DNA of 7,495 nucleotides from DATKLX01 sp035542155 (GTDB lineage Bacteria; Chloroflexota; Anaerolineae; Anaerolineales; Anaerolineaceae), in NCBI GenBank assembly GCA_035542155.1, contig DATKLX010000237.1, forward strand, positions 1 to 7,495, in the 5' to 3' direction. Of the stretch, positions 1 through 4,738 are shown in pieces. Every line of letters starts with the position of its first letter. The stretch's first letter is position 1. The translations under genes were made by a program, and so were the position numbers. The notes below the pieces were generated by a model. It saw only the letters and a list, made by a program, of their open reading frames with translations. It had not been told where the DNA came from and did no database searches.

Positions 1-810
1 ACCCCTTACCGGGTGACCTCCCAGGAGATTCTCTCCAAAATCCCGGATATCACCGATTTCTGCAAGACCTACCTGGGCGTCGATCCGGCGACCCAGCCGA
101 TCCCCGTCCAGCCGACAGCGCATTACGCGATGGGCGGCATCCCGACCGATAAGTATGGGCGAGTGGTCATCGATGACCACGGGACCGTTGTCCCGGGGCT
201 GTACGCCGCGGGAGAGTGCGCCTGCGTCTCGGTGCACGGCGCGAACCGCCTGGGGACGAACTCGCTGCTCGACCTGATCGTCTTCGGCAAGCACGCCGGG
301 CTCAATGCCGCCGAATACGTCAACGGCGCCTCCTTCCAGCCGCTGCCGGCCGACCCGACGGATTTCACCCGCCAGCAAATCGACCGGCTCCTCCAGGGCG
401 ACGGCACCCAAAAGCCGGCGGTGATCGGGAAAGAGATGCGCGCGGTGATGTTCGACGACGTGGGCGTATTCCGCACCCATGAGGGCCTGGAAAGAGCGAT
501 TGAAAAAGTCCAGGAGCTGCGCGAGCGCTACCGCCACGTCAAGGTTGTCGACCGCACCAAAGTCTTCAACATGGACCTACTCAACGCCTGGGAGCTGGGC
601 AATCTTCTGGACCTGGCCCTGGTCACGGCAGTCTCGGCGCAGGCGCGAACCGAGAGCCGGGGGGCTCACGCTCGCGAGGATTTCCCCAGCCGGGACGATG
701 CCAACTGGTTGAAACATACCCTGGCCTGCCTGACCCCTTCGGGCGAGGTCAGCCTATCCTATAAGCCGGTGACGATCACCAAGTACACCCCCCAAATCCG
801 CACCTATTAA
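1..810 (+). CDS. sdhA: Succinate dehydrogenase flavoprotein subunit, C-terminal part (5' truncated by window)
   Basis: This is the catalytic flavoprotein of complex II, which oxidises succinate to fumarate and passes electrons via FAD to SdhB. The frame is open from the first base, so the 269 visible residues are roughly the C-terminal half of a protein that is normally about 570-600 residues. Visible motifs are HYAMGGIPTD (His41 of the fragment, matching the substrate-binding His of the family) and VPGLYAAGECA followed by HGANRLGTNSLLDLI, whose Arg83 matches the conserved substrate-binding Arg. The C-terminal domain carries the signature ESRGAHAREDFP then DDANWLKHTL, ending in YKPV and RTY. 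The N-terminal FAD-binding part, including the covalent-FAD His, lies outside the window. An in-frame GTG at 13 is internal and not the start. sdhB begins 24 bp after the TAA stop, so the two are probably co-transcribed. The ESRGAHARED signature favours succinate dehydrogenase over L-aspartate oxidase; fumarate reductase cannot be fully excluded from sequence alone. Confidence 0.96.
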   Translation, partial: TPYRVTSQEILSKIPDITDFCKTYLGVDPATQPIPVQPTAHYAMGGIPTDKYGRVVIDDHGTVVPGLYAAGECACVSVHGANRLGTNSLLDLIVFGKHAGLNAAEYVNGASFQPLPADPTDFTRQQIDRLLQGDGTQKPAVIGKEMRAVMFDDVGVFRTHEGLERAIEKVQELRERYRHVKVVDRTKVFNMDLLNAWELGNLLDLALVTAVSAQARTESRGAHAREDFPSRDDANWLKHTLACLTPSGEVSLSYKPVTITKYTPQIRTY

Positions 811-834
811 TGGGCGGTGCCGAGGACTGAAGCC

Positions 835-1545
835 ATGCAGATCAACCTGAAGATATTTCGCTACAATCCGGAGACGGATGACAGGCCCCACTACGACGAT
901 TATACCCTGGACGTCGACCCGACCGACCGCGTCCTGGATATCCTCGAGCAGATCCGCGGATACCAGGATGAGACCCTGGCCTTTCGCCGCTCTTGCGCGC
1001 ATGGGGTGTGCGGCTCTGACGCGATGCGGATCAACGGGCGCAATGCCCTCGCCTGCAAGGTGCTGGTGAAGGATCTCAAAACGACGGCGATCACGATCGA
1101 GCCGCTGCTGGGGCTGCCCGTCCAGCGGGATCTCATCGTGGATATGGAACCGTTCTTCGACCAGTACAGGCGGGTTTTGCCGTACCTGATCAACGACGAA
1201 CCCCTTCCCGCGGATGGCAAGGAGCGGCTGCAGAGCCCGGAGGACCAGGCGCGGTTTGAAGGGAGCACGCGCTGCATCCTTTGTGCGGCCTGCACGACCG
1301 CCTGCCCGCCCTTCTGGGCTAACCAGAAATACGTGGGACCGGCGGCGATCGTGCAGGCCCACCGCTTTATTTTCGACAGCCGCGACCGGGGGGCAGCGCG
1401 CCGGCTGGAAATCTTAAACGATCGCGAAGGAGTCTGGCGCTGCCGGACTGCCTTTAACTGCACGGAGGCCTGCCCGCGCGAAATCAAGATCACCGAGGCG
1501 ATCGCGGAAGTAAAGAGGGCGCTGAGCAGCGGAAAATTGGTTTAA
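835..1545 (+). CDS. sdhB: Succinate dehydrogenase iron-sulfur subunit
   Basis: The 236-residue electron-transfer subunit of complex II relays electrons from the SdhA flavin through three clusters to the quinone; its length matches the family (about 235-250). The N-terminal ferredoxin domain has Cys54, Cys59, Asp62 and Cys74 (CAHGVCGSD…NALAC) for the [2Fe-2S] cluster; Asp as the third ligand is also seen in E. coli SdhB. The C-terminal domain has Cys147, Cys150, Cys153 and Cys157 (CILCAACTTACP) for [4Fe-4S]. Cys203, Cys209 and Cys213 (CRTAFNCTEACP) bind [3Fe-4S]. I chose the ATG at 835 over the in-frame GTG at 817: GAGGA at 822-826 sits 8 bp before the ATG, and MQINLKIFRYNPE is where family members begin. 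No sdhC or sdhD anchor gene follows, so these should be upstream of sdhA. No convincing terminator was seen after the stop. Confidence 0.96.
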   Translation: MQINLKIFRYNPETDDRPHYDDYTLDVDPTDRVLDILEQIRGYQDETLAFRRSCAHGVCGSDAMRINGRNALACKVLVKDLKTTAITIEPLLGLPVQRDLIVDMEPFFDQYRRVLPYLINDEPLPADGKERLQSPEDQARFEGSTRCILCAACTTACPPFWANQKYVGPAAIVQAHRFIFDSRDRGAARRLEILNDREGVWRCRTAFNCTEACPREIKITEAIAEVKRALSSGKLV

Positions 1546-1647
1546 TTCGCCTAGAACTTACTGTTTGGTGAATTTGGGGATTGCTTCGTCGTGGAAGAAC
1601 ACCGCTCCTCGCAACGACATGAATGCATTTTAAAGTGAGGAATTCGC
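1546..1647. other. Intergenic gap between sdhB and the aldo/keto reductase gene
   Basis: This 102-bp gap has no reading frame of note. About half of it is occupied by the dispersed-repeat-like segment annotated separately. The reductase ribosome binding site GTGAGGAA is at 1635-1642. I see no clear -35/-10 pair and no hairpin with a T-run, so it is open whether the reductase gene has its own promoter or is read through from sdhAB. Confidence 0.6.
1576..1622. repeat. Dispersed-repeat-like segment (TTGCTTCGTCG…CTCCTCGCAACGACA type)
   Basis: Reading GGGGATTGCTTCGTCG at the left and GCTCCTCGCAACGACATG at the right, this short segment resembles a dispersed non-coding repeat that I recall from many environmental genomes, Chloroflexota included (typical form: GATTGCTTCGTCG, variable middle, CTCCTCGCAATGACA). 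GTCGT (1588-1592) and ACGAC (1614-1618) are complementary at its two sides. Only one copy is in this window, so the repetitive nature cannot be shown here; the call rests on recognising the motif. It lies directly upstream of the reductase ribosome binding site and may interrupt or supply that leader. Confidence 0.5.
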
Positions 1648-2631
1648 ATGGACTACCGCCCGTTCGGACGCACCGGATGGAATGTTTCGACGATCAGCTT
1701 TGGCGCCTGGGCGATCGGCGCCGATTGGGGCAAAGTCGACGACGCGGAATCGTACCGCGCGCTGCGTACCGCCGTCGATTGTGGGGTCAATTTCTTCGAC
1801 ACCGCCGACGCGTACGGCGATGGGCGCAGCGAGCGGCTACTGGCCCGGCTGCGCAAGGAAACTCCCGGCCAGATCTACATCGCCACCAAGGCCGGGCGGC
1901 GCCTGAACCCGCACGTCGCCGCCGGATATAACCGCCGGAACCTGACGGCTTTCGTGGAGCGCAGCCTGCGCAACCTGGAAGTGGACGCCCTCGACCTGCT
2001 CCAGCTCCACTGCCCGCCTTCGGCGGTCTACGAAGACCCGGAGGTCTTCGCCGTCCTCGACGATCTCGTCCAGCAGGGCAAGCTGCGCTACTACGGCGTC
2101 AGCGTCGAGAAAGTATCCGAGGCGCTCAAAGCGATCGAATATCCCAACGTGCAGAGCGTGCAAATCATCTTCAACATCTTCCGCCAGAAGCCCGCGGAAG
2201 AATTCTTCCCCGCCGCGGCGCAGCGAAAAATCGGCATCCTGGCCCGCGTTCCACTGGCTTCGGGCCTGCTGACCGGCAAGATCACCCGCCAGACGCAGTT
2301 TGCGGCCGACGACCACCGCAACTACAACCGCCACGGTGAATCTTTCGACCAGGGCGAAACCTTCGCCGGGGTGGATTTCGAAACCGGCCTGCAGGCGGTC
2401 GACGCGCTGCGCGGCCTGGTCCCGGAAGGGGAAACGCTGACCGGGCTCGCGCTGCGCTGGATCCTGATGTTCGACGCAGTCACGTGCGCGATCCCGGGCG
2501 CCAAGCGCAGCGATCAGGTCCGCGAAAACGCCAGCGCGGCGGACCTGCCCCCGCTCTCCAGCGAGACCATGGCCCGCGTCCGCGAAGTCTATGACCGCCA
2601 CATCCGCGAGCAGGTCCACGATCGCTGGTGA
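1648..2631 (+). CDS. Aldo/keto reductase family oxidoreductase
   Basis: This 327-residue cytosolic, NADPH-type oxidoreductase has the (beta/alpha)8 barrel of the aldo/keto reductase superfamily; the length is normal. The opening MDYRPFGRTGWNVSTISFG is the typical first strand. All four catalytic residues are visible: Asp51 and Tyr56 in FFDTADAYGDGRSE, Lys81 in IATKAG, and His121 in LLQLHCPP. Further family landmarks are GKLRYYGVS (145-152), RVPLASGLLTGK (200-211), and the cofactor-binding tail AIPGAKRSDQVREN (281-294). The ATG at 1648 is supported by GTGAGGAA 5 bp upstream. The substrate cannot be told from sequence; sugar or other carbonyl compounds are typical for this branch. The neighbours (sdhAB upstream, tRNA downstream) give no functional hint. 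The gene is intact, with no frameshift. Confidence 0.92.
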   Translation: MDYRPFGRTGWNVSTISFGAWAIGADWGKVDDAESYRALRTAVDCGVNFFDTADAYGDGRSERLLARLRKETPGQIYIATKAGRRLNPHVAAGYNRRNLTAFVERSLRNLEVDALDLLQLHCPPSAVYEDPEVFAVLDDLVQQGKLRYYGVSVEKVSEALKAIEYPNVQSVQIIFNIFRQKPAEEFFPAAAQRKIGILARVPLASGLLTGKITRQTQFAADDHRNYNRHGESFDQGETFAGVDFETGLQAVDALRGLVPEGETLTGLALRWILMFDAVTCAIPGAKRSDQVRENASAADLPPLSSETMARVREVYDRHIREQVHDRW

Positions 2632-2636
2632 AAATA

Positions 2637-2645
2637 TGCTATAAT
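2637..2645 (+). promoter_or_regulatory. Extended -10 promoter element for the tRNA-Arg gene
   Basis: TGCTATAAT is a perfect TATAAT preceded by TGN, the extended -10 arrangement. It starts 5 bp after the reductase stop codon and ends 12 bp before the mature tRNA 5' end, leaving room for a very short leader. No good -35 hexamer is seen 17 bp upstream (CACGAT), which is tolerated with an extended -10. This suggests the tRNA is transcribed independently of the reductase gene. Confidence 0.6.
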
Positions 2646-2657
2646 CGCGATAGCGAT

Positions 2658-2731
2658 GCCCCAGTAGCTCAAATGGACAGAGCAAGGCACTCCTAACGCC
2701 TAGGTTGGGTGTTCAATTCACCCCTGGGGCA
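2658..2731 (+). tRNA. tRNA-Arg (anticodon CCT)
   Basis: This folds as a complete 74-nt cloverleaf that reads AGG codons. The acceptor stem GCCCCAG pairs perfectly with CTGGGGC. The D arm is GCTC/GAGC with loop AAATGGACA, containing the GG pair. The anticodon arm is AGGCA/CGCCT around loop CTCCTAA, giving anticodon CCT at 2692-2694. The variable region has 5 nt, and the T arm is GGGTG/CACCC with loop TTCAATT. The discriminator base is A2731. CCA is not encoded (next bases are CAAG), so it must be added after transcription. One oddity is that the innermost anticodon-stem pair (positions 31 and 39) is A·C rather than a Watson-Crick pair. Confidence 0.95.
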
Positions 2732-2757
2732 CAAGAAATTTCCGATTTCAAATTGAA

Positions 2758-2825
2758 GATTTTTAGTAACTACTCAGGCGGGGTAGGAGGGCTTTTTCCC
2801 TGATGGCTGAGCAGTTATGATTTTT
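2758..2825. mobile_element. Candidate miniature inverted-repeat element with 7-bp flanking direct repeats
   Basis: TAACTACTCAG (2767-2777) and CTGAGCAGTTA (2807-2817) form an 11-bp inverted repeat with one mismatch, enclosing 29 bp. Within the loop, AGGG/CCCT (2788-2791 and 2798-2801) makes a smaller hairpin around CTTTTT. The outer arms are bordered by identical 7-bp direct repeats GATTTTT at 2758-2764 and 2819-2825, which looks like a target-site duplication around a 54-bp insertion. It has no coding capacity, so any movement would need a transposase elsewhere. The flanking repeats are AT-rich and could match by chance. A plain RNA hairpin or a weak terminator after the tRNA is the alternative reading. 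Confidence 0.4.
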
Positions 2826-2848
2826 GAATGAAAACCGCTGCCGGATAT

Positions 2849-2869
2849 AAATTGTAACGAAATTGTAAC
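2849..2869. promoter_or_regulatory. Tandem AAATTGTAAC direct repeat with 11-bp period (possible OmpR-family operator)
   Basis: AAATTGTAAC occurs at 2849-2858 and again, identically, at 2860-2869, an exact 11-bp offset that puts both copies on the same DNA face. OmpR/PhoB-family regulators typically bind tandem direct repeats with this spacing. A regulator of that family is encoded in the same window (4739-5452), but a link between the two is inference only. The pair ends 10 bp upstream of a promoter-like -35 box at 2880. The second copy also forms an AATTG/CAATT inverted repeat (2862-2866 and 2870-2873), so a different type of binder is possible. Confidence 0.35.
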
Positions 2870-2879
2870 AATTCCTTTC

Positions 2880-2908
2880 TTGCAAAAAAGGGAAACCTTT
2901 GATAATAT
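2880..2908 (+). promoter_or_regulatory. Promoter-like -35/-10 pair in the convergent junction
   Basis: TTGCAA (2880-2885) and TAATAT (2903-2908) are separated by 17 bp, a canonical sigma-70-type spacing. Transcription would start near 2915, right at the foot of the strong hairpin at 2915-2953, and nothing on the plus strand downstream looks like a real gene. If active, it would make a very short structured RNA or an antisense transcript into the aminotransferase gene. The surrounding DNA is AT-rich, so a chance match is quite possible. Confidence 0.3.
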
Positions 2909-2914
2909 AAAGAA

Positions 2915-2953
2915 GACAAGCATCTGGGTGCCCCCCTCACCCGGGCGCTTGTC
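2915..2953 (-). terminator. Strong hairpin terminator of the minus-strand aminotransferase gene
   Basis: Two 16-nt arms (2915-2930 and 2938-2953; outer part GACAAGC/GCTTGTC, inner part GGGTG/CACCC) enclose a 7-nt loop. Pairing is complete apart from one A·C mismatch, with two G·U wobbles in plus-strand RNA. Read on the minus strand, it begins 21 bp after the aminotransferase stop and is followed by TTCTTTATATT, a T-rich tail as expected of an intrinsic terminator. On the plus strand it is followed by ATTTTAAC, so it could also stop transcripts arriving from the reductase/tRNA side. Confidence 0.75.
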
Positions 2954-2974
2954 ATTTTAACCCGTGAAAGAGTT

Positions 2975-4210
2975 CTACTTCACCAGTTTTTGGAGCTCTT
3001 CCCCCAGGCGCAGGATCTCCTCCAGGGTGTTGTAGTGGGTCGCTCCCACGCGCACCATTCCCCCGCTTCCTTCCAACCCCAGGCGCTCGGTCACCGCCGG
3101 GGCATAATAGTTCCCATCCCAGACGTTGATCCCCGCCTTCCCCAGGCGTTCCGCAACGTCGCGCGGCGACAGGCCGGCCAGGCAGAACGAGAAGGTGGGT
3201 ACCCGGGTGCTCATCTGATCCGGGTCGCTGATCCCATATAATCGCAGCCCGGGGACGGCCTGTAAGGTCCCCAGCAAAGCCCGGTTGAGCTGGTGTTCAT
3301 AAGCCTGGACCTCCCTGGCGGCGCGCACCAGGGCCGCGCGCCGGCTGGGAGCCGGCAGATCCAGCGAAGAGTTTCCCAACCACTCGAAGTACTCGACCGC
3401 GCCGAGCACGCCGGCGATCCCCTCGTGTGACTGCGTGCCGGTCTCGAATTTGCCCGGAGGCCCGGCAGGGGCAGGGCGGACCTTGTACGCGCGCAGGGAA
3501 TCGAGATGCTCATATTTCCCGTACAGGATTCCGATGTGCGGACCGAATAACTTATACGCCGAGCAGGCCAAAAAATCGCAGTCCAGGTCCTGCACGTCGA
3601 TCGAACCATGGGGGGCGTACTGCACCGCGTCGATAAAGACCAGCGCCCCGGCGGCGTGGGCCATCTCCACGATCTCGCGCACCGGGTTGATCGTCCCAAC
3701 CGCGTTGGAGGCGTAGCCCACCGCTACCAGGCGCGGGCGCTCATCGAGCGCTTTCTGCAGGTCCTCCAGGTCCAGGGTGCAGTCCTCTACATCAAAATCC
3801 ACCCAACGAATTTTGCAACCGCGGTCTTCGGCGATGCGCAGCCAGGGGGAAATGTTCGCGTCGTGGTCCAGCCGTGTGACCACCAGGGAATCCCTCGGTT
3901 TGAGCGTCAGCGCCAGCGCGCGGCTCAGGCCGAAGGTCAGGGTGGTCATATTCAGGCCAAAGACGATTTCCTCGGGGCGAGCCGCATGCAGAAAATCGGC
4001 CATGGCTTCGTGGGCGCTTTCCAGTATCGCGTCGGAGGCCTGGCTGGTGGGAAACGCGCCGCCGTGGTTGGCGTTGCATTCCAGCAGGTAGCTCTGGATC
4101 CGGTCCAGGCTTTTTTGGGCGATCTGCGTGCCCCCCGGGTTATCCAGAAAGATAGTAGGCCGGTTCAAACTGGGGAATTGTGCGCGGACTGCTTTAATAT
4201 CGAGGGACAT
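2975..4210 (-). CDS. Class V PLP-dependent aminotransferase, cysteine-desulfurase-like (VC1184-type), lacking the catalytic Cys
   Basis: This 411-residue cytosolic fold-type I PLP enzyme resembles SufS/NifS desulfurases and the 'VC1184' subfamily of cysteine-desulfurase-like proteins. Visible landmarks are FLDNPGGTQ (21-29), DHDAN with His116 stacking on PLP, GYASNAVGTINP (165-176), DAVQYAPH with Asp194 and Gln197, and the PLP Schiff-base Lys220 in SAYKLFGPHIGILYG. FETGTQSHEG (255-264) and Arg387 in VRVGATHYNT, the likely substrate-carboxylate binder, follow. In the segment where SufS has GHHCAMP, this protein has GNYYAPA, so Tyr369 replaces the catalytic cysteine. It is therefore unlikely to work as a normal cysteine desulfurase, and its substrate is unknown. 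The ATG is supported by AGGAG 6 bp upstream. No obvious promoter precedes it; it is the last gene of the minus-strand block and ends at a strong terminator. Confidence 0.88.
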   Translation of the reverse strand: MSLDIKAVRAQFPSLNRPTIFLDNPGGTQIAQKSLDRIQSYLLECNANHGGAFPTSQASDAILESAHEAMADFLHAARPEEIVFGLNMTTLTFGLSRALALTLKPRDSLVVTRLDHDANISPWLRIAEDRGCKIRWVDFDVEDCTLDLEDLQKALDERPRLVAVGYASNAVGTINPVREIVEMAHAAGALVFIDAVQYAPHGSIDVQDLDCDFLACSAYKLFGPHIGILYGKYEHLDSLRAYKVRPAPAGPPGKFETGTQSHEGIAGVLGAVEYFEWLGNSSLDLPAPSRRAALVRAAREVQAYEHQLNRALLGTLQAVPGLRLYGISDPDQMSTRVPTFSFCLAGLSPRDVAERLGKAGINVWDGNYYAPAVTERLGLEGSGGMVRVGATHYNTLEEILRLGEELQKLVK

Positions 4211-4266
4211 GTGCAGCTCCTGAAAGGGAAAGATGGAAAAGTGGGTTCGCGTTCGAGCGGTACGTT

Positions 4267-4307
4267 CACGAGAAGACCCCCAGGCTTTGCCTGGGGATCT
4301 TCTCGTG
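4267..4307. terminator. Large near-perfect hairpin between the 121-residue gene and the aminotransferase gene
   Basis: Arms at 4267-4284 and 4290-4307 (CACGAGAAGA…CCCCAGG against CCTGGGG…TCTTCTCGTG) pair over 18 bp with a single C·A mismatch around the 5-nt loop CTTTG. It starts 20 bp after the minus-strand stop at 4328 and ends 56 bp before the aminotransferase start. That is a natural terminator position, but the minus-strand sequence after it (GAACGTACC) has no T-run. The plus strand continues with ATTTCC. It may be an atypical terminator, a partial (attenuating) stop, or an mRNA-stabilising or processing hairpin between co-transcribed genes. Confidence 0.6.
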
Positions 4308-4327
4308 ATTTCCTGAGATGAATTGGT

Positions 4328-4693
4328 TCAATCCAGGTCCGTATCGGCGGAGTCATCATCTTCATTCATACCCAGCTCGGTTTCGGTTTCTTCCGGCTCG
4401 CGGCGGATCCAGAGGATGAGGACGTGGCCGCTCTCGGATTCCAGAGCGCGGGCGGCCATAATCGTCGCTTCCTCGGCCATGCCCACGTCGTTGCGAAACT
4501 CCAGGGTCATCGAGGACTGGCTTTTCCAGGCCTTGCGGCAGCGTTCCACCAGCGCGGGGCCATTGAAGGCGCGCAGGCGGGTGACCGCCAGATCGTAGAC
4601 GAAAGGCCCTTCGTTTAACCCGAGGGCCCAACCGTCCTGAACGATTTCGAATGTAGGAGCAGGTCCCTCTATAATTGTAATTTTGTCATCCAT
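4328..4693 (-). CDS. Conserved-looking hypothetical protein with acidic C-terminal tail
   Basis: I do not recognise a named family for this 121-residue soluble protein, though its start (MDDKITIIEGPAPTFE) feels like a small protein seen repeatedly in Anaerolineae-type genomes. No signal peptide or membrane segment is visible. Residues 1-97 look like a compact alpha/beta domain: an N-terminal strand, GWALGLNEGPFVYDLAVTRL (21-40), a helix around NGPALVERCRKAW (44-56), a strand SMTLEFRN (61-68), and a final strand VLILWIRR (91-98). The tail from 99 to 121 is highly acidic (12 Asp/Glu, no Lys/Arg) and probably disordered. AGAAGGG just upstream of the ATG supports the start. It lies 45 bp after the response regulator and before the aminotransferase, all on the same strand. 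Coding is supported by the clean frame, the ribosome binding site and sensible protein composition; function is unknown. Confidence 0.8.
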   Translation of the reverse strand: MDDKITIIEGPAPTFEIVQDGWALGLNEGPFVYDLAVTRLRAFNGPALVERCRKAWKSQSSMTLEFRNDVGMAEEATIMAARALESESGHVLILWIRREPEETETELGMNEDDDSADTDLD

Positions 4694-4725
4694 TCAACCC
4701 TTCTACTTTCCAAACGATAAGTCAA

Positions 4726-4734
4726 ATCATACCA
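4726..4734 (-). promoter_or_regulatory. Possible extended -10 element upstream of the 121-residue gene
   Basis: Read on the minus strand, TGGTATGAT is a TATGAT hexamer preceded by TGN, lying in the 45-bp gap after the response regulator stop. It is 32 bp upstream of the small gene's ATG. The -35 region would fall inside the regulator's last codons and is weak. It may give the small gene transcription independent of the two-component operon. Confidence 0.35.
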
Positions 4735-4738
4735 CAAA

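Larger units (their letters stand above)
2732..2974. other. Convergent intergenic junction, AT-rich and non-coding
   Basis: This 243-bp strip separates the plus-strand tRNA from the end of the minus-strand block. It holds no credible reading frame. Its contents are the inverted-repeat element (2758-2825), the tandem AAATTGTAAC repeat (2849-2869), a promoter-like pair (2880-2908) and the hairpin terminator (2915-2953), each listed separately. It is clearly richer in A and T than the surrounding genes. Confidence 0.8.

Noticed and set aside
817..834. GTG at 817 as the sdhB start
   Set aside because: It would add six residues before the usual N-terminus, and the GAGGA Shine-Dalgarno sequence at 822-826 would lie inside the coding region.
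754..1362. 202-codon minus-strand frame opposite sdhB
   Set aside because: It is antisense to a gene whose three iron-sulfur motifs are unmistakable; its Arg/Val-rich composition is typical of a shadow frame.
1837..2685. 282-codon minus-strand frame opposite the aldo/keto reductase gene
   Set aside because: It is a shadow of the high-GC reductase gene. The protein has no recognisable motif, and the plus-strand frame has a complete catalytic tetrad and a ribosome binding site.
2735..2764. GAAAT/ATTTC hairpin followed by GATTTTT as a terminator of the tRNA gene
   Set aside because: The stem is only five AT-rich pairs and the T-run is 9 bp away from it; too weak to call.
2658..2825. tRNA-Arg as an attachment site for an integrated element
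   Set aside because: No second copy of the tRNA 3' end and no integrase are present in the window; the small element nearby does not overlap the tRNA.
3608..4321. 237-codon plus-strand frame opposite the aminotransferase
   Set aside because: It runs antisense through conserved PLP-enzyme motifs and across the terminator hairpin, with no family resemblance of its own.
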